Made by a program: the position numbers and the translations under genes
The notes under the pieces: generated by a model
Told to the model about the DNA's origin: nothing
Seen by the model: only the letters and a program-made list of their open reading frames with translations
Database searches by the model: none
Part shown: piece after piece, positions 33,417-42,299 of the stretch
Numbering within the stretch: the first letter of the stretch is position 1
Layout: every line of letters begins with the position of its first letter
Source of the DNA: Paenibacillus hamazuiensis
Lineage (GTDB): Bacteria > Bacillota > Bacilli > Paenibacillales > NBRC-103111
DNA length: 64,000 nucleotides
Assembly (NCBI RefSeq): GCF_023276405.1
Contig: NZ_JALRMO010000001.1
Span: forward strand, 6,259,001 to 6,323,000
Reading direction: 5' to 3'

Positions 33417-35093
33417 TTGATTCGCAAACGGATTCGTCATTTTAACCGTTACCGGGAAATCGCGGTGGCGCTCACTCGCCATGGCTTCGGATTTATCGTG
33501 GAAGAGATGGACGTGTTTCAGTTTTTCCCCCTGCCGGGCAAGCTGCGGGAAGGTGCGGCCAAGGACAAGGAAGAGAAAACATCCGTCGGCGAGCGAATCC
33601 GCCTGGTCCTGCAGCAGCTCGGTCCGACGTTCATCAAGCTCGGCCAGATCGCCAGCACACGTTCCGACATCATCCCCGGGCCGATCCTGAAAGAGCTCGA
33701 GAAACTTCAGGACCAGGTGCCTCCGTTCTCCTTTCACGAGGTCCGGGACATTCTCGAAGCGGAGCTCGGCATCGAAGTGGACCACACGTTTGCCCGCTTT
33801 GACAAAAAGCCGGTGGCCGCCGCTTCGATCGGCCAAGTCCACCTCGCGCTTCTTCATACCGGCGAGCAGGTTGCGGTCAAGATACAGCGGCCGGATATCG
33901 CGGTGACGATCCGCACCGATTTGGAAATTTTGCAAAATTTGGCCGTGCTCGCCGAAGCTCGCTTCGAATGGGCAAGACGCCATCAAATCCGAAGAATGGT
34001 CGAGGAATTCAGCAAATCGCTGTGGAACGAGCTGGATTATACGATTGAGGGAAGCAATACGGAGAAAATCGCGGCGCAGTTTGGGAGAAATACCCGCATC
34101 CATATTCCCCGGGTATACTGGGAGTTTTCCTCGAAAAAGGTGCTGACGACCGAATTTTTGGACGGGATCAAATTAACCGATCTGCAACTGCTTCATGAAA
34201 ACGGCTACAGCCGCAAACGTATCGCCGAGCGTCTGATGAAAGCCATGCTTCAGCAAATGTTCGTCGACGGCTTTTTCCATGCGGACCCGCATCCGGGCAA
34301 TATTATGGTGCTGCCGGGGGAAGTGCTCGGGTTTCTCGATTTCGGATTGGTCGGCCGGCTGACTCCGGAGCTGAAGCGCCATCTCTCGGGCCTGATCATC
34401 GCCTTGATGCTTCAAAGCTCGGAGGGTATTATTCGGGCGGTTCTCGGGATGAATCTGGTCACGCCGGAGGTGAACGTAGCGGAATTGCGCCGCGATGTCG
34501 ACCGCCTGCACGACAAATATGTCGGCCTGTCGTTCCGGCAAATGAGTTTGGGGGAAGCGGTGAACGACCTGCTCGATGTGGCTTACCGGCACCATGTGCA
34601 AATACCCGCCGATTTCGTTCTACTCGGCAAAAGCCTGATCACCGTCGAAGGCGTTGTCGAGCAGCTCGATCCGGATATCAGCATCATTCAGATCGCGGAA
34701 CCGTTCGGCAAACGGCTGATGATGGAACGGCTCCATCCCAAGTCGATTTTCGGAAGCATCAAGGAGGAGTGGACGCAAATCAGCGACATCGCCCTGCAGC
34801 TTCCGGGTCACATCAAAGATCTGATGGCCCTGGTGAAACGAGGGAAGATTGACGTGAACCTCCCCGAGTTTCATTTGCTGCTCCGCAAGTTGGACCGGAT
34901 CGGCAACCGAATTTCGTTCAGCATCGTCCTGCTTTCTTTCAGCATCATCATGACGGGCGTCATCATCGGCTCATCGCAAAACCGGCAGCCCAGCCTGCTG
35001 TGGAACTTACCCGCACTCGAAGCCGGCTCTCTGGTAGCTGTGTTTATGCTCGGCTGGCTGATTTTGTCGATTTTCAAATCGGGGAGATTTTGA
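33417..35093 (+). CDS. ABC1/AarF/UbiB-family atypical kinase
   Basis: A 558-residue protein starting at TTG 33417 (GGGAGGAGGG site). Atypical-kinase hallmarks are LGPTFIKLGQIASTRSDIIP (KxGQ motif), AAASIGQVHLA (Ala-rich loop replacing the glycine-rich loop), VAVKIQRP lysine, FFHADPHPGNIMV catalytic region and LDFGLVGRL metal-binding region. Two C-terminal hydrophobic helices (ISFSIVLLSFSIIMTGVIIGS and AGSLVAVFMLGWLILSIF) anchor it in the membrane. Family members support isoprenoid-quinone biosynthesis or lipid homeostasis through ATPase activity. The partner substrate here is unknown. Confidence 0.87.
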   Translation: MIRKRIRHFNRYREIAVALTRHGFGFIVEEMDVFQFFPLPGKLREGAAKDKEEKTSVGERIRLVLQQLGPTFIKLGQIASTRSDIIPGPILKELEKLQDQVPPFSFHEVRDILEAELGIEVDHTFARFDKKPVAAASIGQVHLALLHTGEQVAVKIQRPDIAVTIRTDLEILQNLAVLAEARFEWARRHQIRRMVEEFSKSLWNELDYTIEGSNTEKIAAQFGRNTRIHIPRVYWEFSSKKVLTTEFLDGIKLTDLQLLHENGYSRKRIAERLMKAMLQQMFVDGFFHADPHPGNIMVLPGEVLGFLDFGLVGRLTPELKRHLSGLIIALMLQSSEGIIRAVLGMNLVTPEVNVAELRRDVDRLHDKYVGLSFRQMSLGEAVNDLLDVAYRHHVQIPADFVLLGKSLITVEGVVEQLDPDISIIQIAEPFGKRLMMERLHPKSIFGSIKEEWTQISDIALQLPGHIKDLMALVKRGKIDVNLPEFHLLLRKLDRIGNRISFSIVLLSFSIIMTGVIIGSSQNRQPSLLWNLPALEAGSLVAVFMLGWLILSIFKSGRF

Positions 35094-35105
35094 CGGAAAA
35101 TCCCA

Positions 35106-35135
35106 TTGACACGAAACCAAAAGGTTTCGTATAAT
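35106..35135 (+). promoter_or_regulatory. sigma-A promoter of the AHSA1-arsR operon
   Basis: TTGACA (35106-35111), an 18-base spacer and TATAAT (35130-35135) give a near-consensus promoter. The spacer is itself a perfect operator palindrome, so binding there would block RNA polymerase. Confidence 0.85.
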
Positions 35136-35158
35136 CAATCCGAAACCTTTTGGTTTCA
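35112..35158. promoter_or_regulatory. two mirrored ArsR-type operators
   Basis: CGAAACCAAAAGGTTTCG (35112-35129) fills the promoter spacer and CGAAACCTTTTGGTTTCA (35141-35158) follows the -10. The second is the first read on the other strand, one base apart, with centres 29 bp apart. The adjacent arsR gene is the natural candidate to bind both and repress its own operon. Confidence 0.78.
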
Positions 35159-35184
35159 TAAATCATCACATGGAGGTTCTCCTT

Positions 35185-35610
35185 ATGACCAACCCATCTC
35201 AAGGCACTGTTCCCGATATTAAGCAAACGATTGTATTACATGCACCGATTCAAAAAGTATGGAATTCGGTAGCCACCTCCGAAGGCATTGCCGCCTGGTT
35301 TATGCCCAACACCTTCGAGCCCGAGCTCGGCAAAGAATTTACGCTGACCGATCCCAACTTCGGCACTTCGCCATGCAAGGTAACGGAGCTCGATCCGCCG
35401 CGCCGGCTTGCTTTCACATGGGCCAAAGACTGGGTCATCACCTTCGAGCTGGAGGAGCAGGACGGCAAGACACAGTTTACCCTCATCCACTCCGGATGGG
35501 ATGCGGATAAGGTAACCGAGTTCGGCATGCCTCACCCGATGGTCCGCGAGCGCATGAACCAGGGCTGGAGCCAAATCGTTCTCCGGCTGCAAAAGCTGGT
35601 CGAGGCCTGA
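35185..35610 (+). CDS. SRPBCC/AHSA1-family protein
   Basis: A 141-residue START-like protein of the Aha1-C family (IKQTIVLHAPIQKVWNSVATSEGIAAWFMPNTFEP, then RLAFTWAKDWVITFELEEQDGKTQFTLIHSGW, then MNQGWSQIVLRLQKLVE). The ATG at 35185 follows TGGAGG. Such proteins bind hydrophobic ligands in a deep cavity and are often encoded with an ArsR-type regulator, as here, where the stop overlaps the arsR start by one base (TGATG). The ligand is unknown. Confidence 0.87.
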   Translation: MTNPSQGTVPDIKQTIVLHAPIQKVWNSVATSEGIAAWFMPNTFEPELGKEFTLTDPNFGTSPCKVTELDPPRRLAFTWAKDWVITFELEEQDGKTQFTLIHSGWDADKVTEFGMPHPMVRERMNQGWSQIVLRLQKLVEA

Positions 35611-35987
35611 TGTCCGCCGCACCCAAGCACGACGTATTTCAGGCGATCGCCGATCCGACCCGCCGCGAGCTGCTCAGCCTGCTGGCGGACAACGACATGC
35701 CGGTCACCGTCCTGAGCGGACATTTTCCGATCAGCCGCACGGCCGTCTCCAAGCATCTGCGTGTGTTATCCGACGCCGGACTCGTCAAGGAGCGGAAGGT
35801 CGGGCGCGAAACGCGCTACAGCCTCAGCCCCGAGCCTTTGCTGGAACTGAAGCGTTGGCTGGCCTTCTACGAACGTTTTTGGGAAAACAAGCTGGCCTCG
35901 CTCAAATATCTTGTGGAAAACGAAGATGCTACGGAATCCGGCCCTGCCGGACCAAAGCTCGCAATCCATTCGCCGGCCGGCGAATGA
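35610..35987 (+). CDS. ArsR-family regulator without metal-site cysteines
   Basis: A 125-residue winged-helix protein (VFQAIADPTRRELLSLLADNDMPVTVLSGHFPISRTAVSKHLRVLSDAGLVKERKVGRETRYSLSP split across helices and wing). It has no Cys at all, so it is not a classical arsenic or cadmium sensor. It belongs to the non-metal branch commonly paired with AHSA1 proteins and is translationally coupled to one. Two mirrored palindromes at the operon promoter suggest autoregulation. It ends with a long polar tail, variable in the family. Confidence 0.87.
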   Translation: MSAAPKHDVFQAIADPTRRELLSLLADNDMPVTVLSGHFPISRTAVSKHLRVLSDAGLVKERKVGRETRYSLSPEPLLELKRWLAFYERFWENKLASLKYLVENEDATESGPAGPKLAIHSPAGE

Positions 35988-36042
35988 ACTGCACCCGGAT
36001 CCGCGAACCCGCCCATTGTTTAAATCCTCTGAATTCCCCCCC

Positions 36043-36073
36043 CAAAAAAAATACCCGCGACATTCGCGGGTAT
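36043..36073 (-). terminator. terminator of the Ugp/TagC-like operon
   Basis: ATACCCGCG and CGCGGGTAT (36051-36073) form a perfect 9-bp stem with a 5-base loop. On the minus strand it is followed by T8, about 17 bases past the TagC-like stop. Confidence 0.85.
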
Positions 36074-36089
36074 ACATCAAACTTCTATT

Positions 36090-37148
36090 TTAATCCTCTT
36101 TATCCTTCTTATGCGACCCTTGCATCCCTTCAATCGCCTCGGCCGGGAGCAGGCGGTCGATCGAATAAATATTCGCCAGCCGGTTCGGCGTAAAATTGGA
36201 CGCGAAGCCGAAGCTCAGCTCCGCCTTCTGCGGATGCTTCACATCCGGCAGGCGAATCGCCAGCCCTTCCGGCTCGCGGAAGGTGAGCGTGTCCCCCGCG
36301 GTGATCAGCTGCTTATCCAGCACCTCGCCCGTTTGCAGATCGACGGCGGTAATGTACGTGTTGCCCACCGGTTCCACCGATCCTCCCGAGCCGTAGGAGT
36401 TGCCTTCGAGCAGGTAGAGGTAACCGCCGTAGGAAGCGAAGCCTTGGAACGTGCCGACCGTCGGCTGCGGCACGTCGGCGATCGGCGTGTAATTGCGCTG
36501 CTTGACATCCTCCAGGTTGTATACGCCGAAACGGAACGCGCCGTTCTTACGGTAACGCATCGTCAGCAGGTCGTTCGCCGGATCGATGTTTACAGTCGTG
36601 CGGTCCGCGCCTTCGATGAGCCGATGTTTTTCCAGCTCTGGGGAATCCTTGGTTAAAATTTTGCCGTTCTCGAACGCGAATCTGGCGATTTGCGTGCCCC
36701 ATCCGCTGCTGCCTTCAGTGACGGCGTCGGTCTCCGTCCACAGATAGGATGTGCCGCCGATCGCTTCCACTCCGATCTGCACCCCATGGCCGAACCCTTT
36801 GAGGAACATGTAGCCGGTCTCGTTTCCTTGCATATCAAGCTCGGTCAACGCCAAGTCGCCGTTTTTATCGCGGTTGGCTCCGCTGACCGCGCCGCTCTCC
36901 CCGGGAAGCTTCTGGCCTCCGGCCATCAGCTGCACCACATAAATGCGCTGATTGACATTGTCGAAAGCAAAGGACTGCAGCACCGTTCCATTGTGGAGCG
37001 CTTTATCGCGAATCAATTCCGCGGCCGGCGCGGATAACACGAACATTTTCGAATGCAGAGCGGACGGCTCTGCACCGGCGGCCGGAACGGAAAACGGGAG
37101 CAAGCTCAGAATGGCAATGCTTGCTATATGTTTAACAAAACGACGCAT
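36090..37148 (-). CDS. secreted TagC/DinC-like beta-propeller-type protein
   Basis: A 352-residue exported protein; the ATG at 37148 follows GGGAGG and begins a signal peptide (HIASIAILSLLPFSVPAAGAEP). The mature part has repeated beta-rich stretches (LQSFAFDNVNQRIYVVQLM, GDLALTELDMQGNETGYMFLKGFGHGVQIGVE, TVNIDPANDLLTMRYRKNG, TFQGFASYGGYLYLLEGNSY) that recall B. subtilis TagC (DinC) of the teichoic-acid locus and phage tail proteins related to it. It is last in an operon with a glycerophosphodiesterase and a Ugp-like importer, which fits a role at wall teichoic acid. Biochemical activity unknown; family call by memory of the pattern. Confidence 0.6.
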   Translation of the reverse strand: MRRFVKHIASIAILSLLPFSVPAAGAEPSALHSKMFVLSAPAAELIRDKALHNGTVLQSFAFDNVNQRIYVVQLMAGGQKLPGESGAVSGANRDKNGDLALTELDMQGNETGYMFLKGFGHGVQIGVEAIGGTSYLWTETDAVTEGSSGWGTQIARFAFENGKILTKDSPELEKHRLIEGADRTTVNIDPANDLLTMRYRKNGAFRFGVYNLEDVKQRNYTPIADVPQPTVGTFQGFASYGGYLYLLEGNSYGSGGSVEPVGNTYITAVDLQTGEVLDKQLITAGDTLTFREPEGLAIRLPDVKHPQKAELSFGFASNFTPNRLANIYSIDRLLPAEAIEGMQGSHKKDKED

Positions 37149-37171
37149 ACTCAACCAACCTCCCACATCGA

Positions 37172-37936
37172 TTAACTTCGGGTGATTTGCCCGCGAATTT
37201 TCATGGCCGGAAACGGGTTGTTGCAGGTCATCAAAGTTGCGCCGCAGCCTATCGAATAATAAACCTGCTGATCGACGTCCGGACAGTAACACCAGGTCAA
37301 GAGGCCCATGTCCTGAAACTCCTTCACCCGCGCCGGGGTGAGCAGCTTCATGCTCATCGCTACCGCCCACATTTTGGAATAAGTGCCGTTTTCGCCGGTA
37401 TCAAAATTGTACATCGCTTCCCCCGGGAACCCTTGCGTCTTCAAGCCGTACGTATCGTGCATGTAGGCGATAATCTCCGCATCGAAGCAGGTGAACACGC
37501 AGCGCGGCAAGTACCCGTATTCCTTCAGCATCGACACCGCTTTATCGACCGCTTCCTGGGCATCCGGGCTTGGCTTGACCTCCACATTCAGCAGCACCTC
37601 GGGATAGGCCCGCAGCAGGTCGCAAAGCTCCTCGAACGTCGGAATTTTCAGTCCTTCAAACGGTTTGCCGAACCAGCCGCCCGCATCCAGCTGCTTCAGC
37701 TCGGAAACGGTGAGGTCGCCCACCTTGCCGCTGCCGTTGGTCGTCCGGTCCACCGTCTCATCGTGGATCACCACGACGACTCCGTCCTTGGAGAGGCGAA
37801 GGTCGAACTCCAGCATATCGGCGCCGGCTTCAAGCGCCTCGTGGAAAGCAAGCAGCGTATTTTCGGGATAATCGCATTTGAGCCCCCTGTGGGCGGCTAC
37901 CACGAGAGTGGGATCGGTTTTCAGACGTTCGATCAT
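37172..37936 (-). CDS. glycerophosphodiester phosphodiesterase (UgpQ/GlpQ type)
   Basis: A 254-residue cytoplasmic enzyme (no signal peptide) that splits glycerophosphodiesters into glycerol-3-phosphate and an alcohol. The catalytic set is present: His16-Arg17 (AAHRG), PENT, Glu43 and Asp45 ([12 protein letters not shown]) and His58 ([13 protein letters not shown]); EVKP near residue 120 completes the metal site. It sits directly after the substrate-binding protein of a Ugp-like importer (23 bases) and before the TagC-like gene, so it should hydrolyse imported diesters. Lack of a signal makes it UgpQ-like and not an exported teichoicase. Confidence 0.88.
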   Translation of the reverse strand: MIERLKTDPTLVVAAHRGLKCDYPENTLLAFHEALEAGADMLEFDLRLSKDGVVVVIHDETVDRTTNGSGKVGDLTVSELKQLDAGGWFGKPFEGLKIPTFEELCDLLRAYPEVLLNVEVKPSPDAQEAVDKAVSMLKEYGYLPRCVFTCFDAEIIAYMHDTYGLKTQGFPGEAMYNFDTGENGTYSKMWAVAMSMKLLTPARVKEFQDMGLLTWCYCPDVDQQVYYSIGCGATLMTCNNPFPAMKIRGQITRS

Positions 37937-37959
37937 GGAGTAACCTTCCTTTCGTTACA

Positions 37960-39288
37960 TTACTGCTTCAAAATCCGCTCGGTTTCTTTCTTGAACGTAT
38001 CCAGCGTGGACGCGATGTCTTTGTTGTCGTACATGATCGCCTGGATCGCCTTGAGGAACTCCTGGTTCACCTGCGTCCAGTTGACGTGTTTATTCGTGTC
38101 CACCGCATACTGAAGCTGATCATACGCAACTTTGCGCGCCGGCTGCTTCGCCCACAGATCTTTCATCTGCTGGGACTCGACCATTTTTTTCGTGAACGGA
38201 AGATATCCGGAATCGAGCACAAACTGCAGAGCACCCTTGGAGTCGGTCATAGCCCAGTTCAAAAACTCCCAAGCCGCCTGTTTGTTTTTGGAGCCTGCCA
38301 TCATCGCCACGTTGGCTCCGCCGGTCGGGTTCGCATAAACCTGGTCCATCGGCATAAACGCCGTAACGTATTCGAACTTGGCGTTATCGCTCAAACTGCC
38401 GATAACTCCCGTCGACTGGAACATCATGCCGATCTTGCCGCTCGTGAACATCGTGTTGACGATATTGCCGGAGTCCTGCGCCGGCGGGTAGTACAAGGCA
38501 CCGGTGCTTTGCATATCCTTCAAAAATTGGAATACTTTCACGCCTTCCCCGCCTGCGAATCCGATCGATTTGCCGGCATCGTCGAAAAACTTGCCCTTCG
38601 CTTCGGTGATCATTGCGATCGGATACCAGGTATCGTACGGCATGCTGAGGCCGTAGCGCTTATATTCGTTGCCTTCCTTGACGACCAGTGCATTGGCGAC
38701 CTTTTTCAGATCGTCCCACGTCTTCGGAACAGCAAGGCCTTTCTCGTCGAGCATTGTCTTGTTGATATGCAAAATCGGGGTGGACCGGTTGAACGGCAGC
38801 GAGACGAGCTTTTTATTGAAGGTCGAATGCCCCATGAGACCCGGAGTAAAGTCACTTTCGCTCAGGCCGGACTTTTTCATATACGGGTTCAGGTCTTCCA
38901 AAACGTCGGAATCGGCGAACATTTGCACATAAGCGCGCTCCAGCATCGCGACATCCGGCTCGCTTTTGGCGGCGACCGCCTGCTGAAGCTTGGTCACCAT
39001 CTCATCGTAGGAGCCTTGGAACGTGCCGACGACCTCCACCTTGCTTTGCGATTCGTTGAAACGCTTGATCATCGCATCGATATATTCGCCGTTTTTCCCT
39101 CCCAGCGAGTGCCAGAATTGGACGGTGACCTTGCCCCCCGAGCCGGACCCGGACGATGCCGCAGGTGCGGGGGTCTGGGCGGAAGAAGCTCCGGTACCGC
39201 CTCCGGATTGCTCCTGACCGCCACCGCAGCCCGCAAGCACGCCGGACAACATCGCTGTAGCCATTAATACGGTCGAAAATTTTTTCAT
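37960..39288 (-). CDS. extracellular solute-binding lipoprotein, UgpB-like
   Basis: A 442-residue lipoprotein (signal peptide, lipobox VLAGC) of the family 1 binding proteins. KVTVQFWHSLGGKNGEYIDAMIKRFNESQ, VTKLQQAVAAKSEPDVAMLE, VSLPFNRSTPILHINKTML and NPTGGANVAMMAGSKNKQAAWEFLNW match UgpB-type proteins; the WHSLGG and FNRSTP elements are the parts that contact glycerol-phosphate headgroups in UgpB. It belongs to an operon with two permeases, an ATPase and a glycerophosphodiesterase, which strengthens the call. A different oligosaccharide ligand cannot be excluded. Confidence 0.8.
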   Translation of the reverse strand: MKKFSTVLMATAMLSGVLAGCGGGQEQSGGGTGASSAQTPAPAASSGSGSGGKVTVQFWHSLGGKNGEYIDAMIKRFNESQSKVEVVGTFQGSYDEMVTKLQQAVAAKSEPDVAMLERAYVQMFADSDVLEDLNPYMKKSGLSESDFTPGLMGHSTFNKKLVSLPFNRSTPILHINKTMLDEKGLAVPKTWDDLKKVANALVVKEGNEYKRYGLSMPYDTWYPIAMITEAKGKFFDDAGKSIGFAGGEGVKVFQFLKDMQSTGALYYPPAQDSGNIVNTMFTSGKIGMMFQSTGVIGSLSDNAKFEYVTAFMPMDQVYANPTGGANVAMMAGSKNKQAAWEFLNWAMTDSKGALQFVLDSGYLPFTKKMVESQQMKDLWAKQPARKVAYDQLQYAVDTNKHVNWTQVNQEFLKAIQAIMYDNKDIASTLDTFKKETERILKQ

Positions 39289-39317
39289 TACGTGTGACCT
39301 CCATTTTATGATATGAA

Positions 39318-40148
39318 TTATTTAATACCCGAATAAACAAACGCGCGAACGATTTGCTTGGAAGCAAACACATACACGATCAGAATCGGCACGACCAGAA
39401 CGACGTTGCCTGCCATAATGACATGCCAGTTCGAAATGCCCTCGGTTTCCCGTAACATCGCAATTCCCATCGTCAGCGGACGAACCCCGGCGGAATCCGT
39501 CATCACCAGCGGCCAGAAGTAATCGTTCCAGTGGCTGACGAAGCTGAACAGCGCGATGGTGGCGAGCGCCGGCATCGACATCGGGATCATGATTTTGCGG
39601 ATAATTTTGAACTCGCCGGCATTATCCAATCGGGCCGATTCGATGATTTCCTGCGGAATCTGCATAAAATACTGGCGCAGCAGGAAAATCCCGAAAGCGT
39701 TGGACATGAAAGGGATGATCTGCGGCAGCAGCGTTTTGATAAGCCCCCAGTCGGCAAGCATCAGATACACCGGGATGAAGGTGACCTGGCCGGGAATCAT
39801 AAACGCCAGCAGTACCATCGAAAACAATATTTCTTTGCCGAAAAACCGGTATTTCGCAAACGAATAGGCGGCCGGAATCATCACGATCATCTGCAGAACG
39901 ATGATTGAAAACGTGATGATGACGGAATTTTTCGCATAGGTCAAAAAAGGCCCCGCATTCATCGCGGTTACAAAGTTCATCCATTGCGGCGATGCCGGAA
40001 TCCAGGTCGGAGGAAACCGAAGCGTCTCCTGCAGCGTTTGCAAAGAGGTGGAAATCATCCATAAAAACGGGAAAACGAACACCAGTAAAACGATCGCCTT
40101 CAGAAGAAACTCCAGCGTGCGCCTCACTTGCTTCATTTCAAATGTCAC
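39318..40148 (-). CDS. ABC sugar/glycerol-phosphate permease, UgpE-like
   Basis: A 276-residue inner-membrane permease with six helices (IVLLVFVFPFLWMISTSLQ) and the EAA loop in EIIESARLDNAGEFKIIRKIMIPMSMP. It begins at GTG 40148 behind GGGGGAAG; an ATG four codons later is an alternative. It forms the channel with the upstream UgpA-like partner. The gap to it is 36 bases. Confidence 0.85.
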   Translation of the reverse strand: MTFEMKQVRRTLEFLLKAIVLLVFVFPFLWMISTSLQTLQETLRFPPTWIPASPQWMNFVTAMNAGPFLTYAKNSVIITFSIIVLQMIVMIPAAYSFAKYRFFGKEILFSMVLLAFMIPGQVTFIPVYLMLADWGLIKTLLPQIIPFMSNAFGIFLLRQYFMQIPQEIIESARLDNAGEFKIIRKIMIPMSMPALATIALFSFVSHWNDYFWPLVMTDSAGVRPLTMGIAMLRETEGISNWHVIMAGNVVLVVPILIVYVFASKQIVRAFVYSGIK

Positions 40149-40184
40149 AGAGTTTTCTTCCCCCCTTGTCGTGGTCGATTGGGC

Positions 40185-41063
40185 TTATTGATAGTGCACC
40201 TTTTTGGACAACAATCGGAAGTAGATGAAGGTCAGAAGCGCAATGATGGCCATCAGGACTACCCCGGTTGCGGAAGCATAACCGATGCTGTTCGTTCTGA
40301 ATTCGTAGATGTAATAAACGAGTGTCGTTGTGGCGCCGTTCGGGCCGCCGCCGGTCATGATTTTCACGGTATCGAACACCTTGAAGGAGCCGATCGTCAT
40401 AATGATCAGGATGAAAAAGAGCTGAGGCGAAATAAGCGGCAGCGTAATCTTGAAAAACATCTTGGACTTGCTGGCGTTATCCAGCGCCGCCGCCTCGTAG
40501 ATGCTCGGCGGTATGCTTTGCAGCGCCGCCACGATAATGAGCGTATAGTAGCCGATATTGTGCCACACCGACACGATAATGATGGAGATCATCGCCGTCT
40601 TCGAGCTTTGCAGCCACTGTGATGTCGGCAGACCGACCGATTTCAGCAAAAAGTTGAGGATGCCGTGACTCGGCTCCATCAGCCACATCCATACGAGTGC
40701 GATAGAGACGATGGAGATGATGTGCGGAGTGAAGATGCCCGCCTGCACGACTGCGTTAAATCTGCCTTTTTTGTTCAACCACACCGCGATGAGCAGAGAG
40801 ATGGCCATGGTCAGTACGACGACCCCTACCGTGTAAACGACTGTATTTGCCAGCGTGCGGTAAAAATCTTCGCGTGTAAAAATTTGCGTGAAATTGTCCA
40901 GCCCGATAAATTTGCTCTTGTCCTTGTTGAGCAGGTTGTATTTGTAGAAGCTTAATTTAATTAAATAAAGCACCGGGTACATGACAAACAGGACAATTCC
41001 TGTCATAGCGGGCAAAACCATCACGTACGGACGAATCCGTTCCCATATAAGTTTTTTATCCAT
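40185..41063 (-). CDS. ABC sugar/glycerol-phosphate permease, UgpA-like
   Basis: A 292-residue permease with six helices (VLPAMTGIVLFVMYPVLYLIKLS) and the EAA loop SIYEAAALDNASKSKMFFKITLPLISP. The Ugp-type stretch FTREDFYRTLANTVVYT is present. Its start overlaps the end of the ATPase gene by 8 bases. It works as a heterodimer with the UgpE-like permease. Confidence 0.85.
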   Translation of the reverse strand: MDKKLIWERIRPYVMVLPAMTGIVLFVMYPVLYLIKLSFYKYNLLNKDKSKFIGLDNFTQIFTREDFYRTLANTVVYTVGVVVLTMAISLLIAVWLNKKGRFNAVVQAGIFTPHIISIVSIALVWMWLMEPSHGILNFLLKSVGLPTSQWLQSSKTAMISIIIVSVWHNIGYYTLIIVAALQSIPPSIYEAAALDNASKSKMFFKITLPLISPQLFFILIIMTIGSFKVFDTVKIMTGGGPNGATTTLVYYIYEFRTNSIGYASATGVVLMAIIALLTFIYFRLLSKKVHYQ

Positions 41064-42108
41064 GGCTCATCCCTCTGAGCGCCCGCAAATATTCGCCGTA
41101 ACGTGCATCGCCGCTGTCGACGCGTTTCTCATCCGGTCCGAAGAAGTAGATCTTGTCCGCGTCGACGCCGACGTACACGATCTGGTCCACGGAAAATAAA
41201 TCCTCGGTGCACTTGATCATAAACGAATGCCCGCCCGTGCGAACCTGGTAAATCGTTTCCGATCCGAGCATTTCCCGCGTGACGATCTCCCCGCGCACGG
41301 TATAGAACTTATCTCCGGGCTCTGTGGATAACACGGCGCTCTCCGGGCGAAAACCGAACTTCACTCCGCCTTCTCCAAGCTCCGCCACATTCATCGGCGG
41401 CACCCCGATAAACTGGGCGGCGAACAGATTGCTCGGGCTGCGGTAAATCGTCTCCGGCGGCGCCTCCTGCTGAATTTGCCCGCGGTTCATCAGCACGATC
41501 GTATCGGCCATGGACATCGCCTCCACCTGGTCGTGAGTTACGTATACGAACGTCGTACCGAGCTTCTTGTGCATTTCGATCAGCTCGATGCGCATCTGAA
41601 CCCGCAGCTTGGCATCGAGGTTGGAAAGCGGCTCATCCATCAGAAACACCGAAGGTTTCTTCACCATGGCGCGGGCCAAGGCGACGCGCTGCCGCTGTCC
41701 GCCGGACAACGTCGACGGCTTGCGGTCCAGGTAATCGCGCAGTCCGACGGTTTCGCTGATGCTTTCGACGAGACGGGTTCTTTCCTCTTGGGGAACTTTA
41801 TTGTTTTTCAGGCCGAATTCAATATTTTCCCTGACCGACATCGTCGGATAGATCGCATAGTTTTGAAATACCATCGCCACTCCCCTTTGTCCGGGGGCGA
41901 TGCGCGTAACGTCTTTGCCGCCGATAAGAACCGATCCCGAGGTTTGCTGGTCAAGCCCGGCGATCATGCGCAGGAGGGTCGTTTTCCCGCAGCCGGAAGG
42001 GCCTACCAGTACGGTGAATTTGCCGTCCTCGATCTTGAGGTCCAAATCTTTGATGATGACGTTGCCGCCAAACGACTGCGTCACTTTTACGAACTCAATT
42101 GACGCCAA
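41056..42108 (-). CDS. ABC transporter ATPase, UgpC/MsmX type
   Basis: A 350-residue ATPase with Walker A GPSGCGKTT, Q-loop FQNYAIYP, signature LSGGQRQRVALARAM, Walker B SVFLMDEPLSNLD and the switch His in VTHDQVEAM, then a TOBE-type C-terminal regulatory region (FGFRPESAVL). The start is TTG 42108 with AAGGAGG (42116-42122) seven bases before; no ATG fits. A dedicated ATPase is notable, because many Firmicute sugar importers share MsmX. It is the first gene of the six-gene operon, and a four-hexamer Pho-box-like array lies 80-118 bases upstream. Confidence 0.87.
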   Translation of the reverse strand: MASIEFVKVTQSFGGNVIIKDLDLKIEDGKFTVLVGPSGCGKTTLLRMIAGLDQQTSGSVLIGGKDVTRIAPGQRGVAMVFQNYAIYPTMSVRENIEFGLKNNKVPQEERTRLVESISETVGLRDYLDRKPSTLSGGQRQRVALARAMVKKPSVFLMDEPLSNLDAKLRVQMRIELIEMHKKLGTTFVYVTHDQVEAMSMADTIVLMNRGQIQQEAPPETIYRSPSNLFAAQFIGVPPMNVAELGEGGVKFGFRPESAVLSTEPGDKFYTVRGEIVTREMLGSETIYQVRTGGHSFMIKCTEDLFSVDQIVYVGVDADKIYFFGPDEKRVDSGDARYGEYLRALRGMSHG

Positions 42109-42187
42109 GAGCAGTCCTCCTTCTGCAATTTCCAAGTTTTCACATTGGAAAACTTTGAATTTTACTTTGTCCAGAATAGCTTGGCAT

Positions 42188-42226
42188 TGTTTTCCGAATG
42201 TTACCCGAATGTGAAGATTAGGTAAA
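42188..42226 (-). promoter_or_regulatory. candidate PhoP box upstream of the ugp-like operon
   Basis: On the minus strand four hexamers follow each other at exact 11-bp spacing: TTTACC, TTCACA, GTAACA and AAAACA, separated by 5 bases (TAATC, TTCGG, TTCGG). B. subtilis PhoP binds direct repeats of TT(A/C/T)A(C/T)A with this periodicity. A -10-like TATTCT begins 9 bases after the last hexamer, the position expected for PhoP activation. The match is 6/6 for one, 5/6 for two and 4/6 for the last. PhoP itself is not in the window. Confidence 0.7.
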
Positions 42227-42299
42227 GATCAATGTATGCGCTTCCATTTCATCTGCGATGCCCATCGCCCTCCATTAACAACAGCCGGGTTTTATGATA

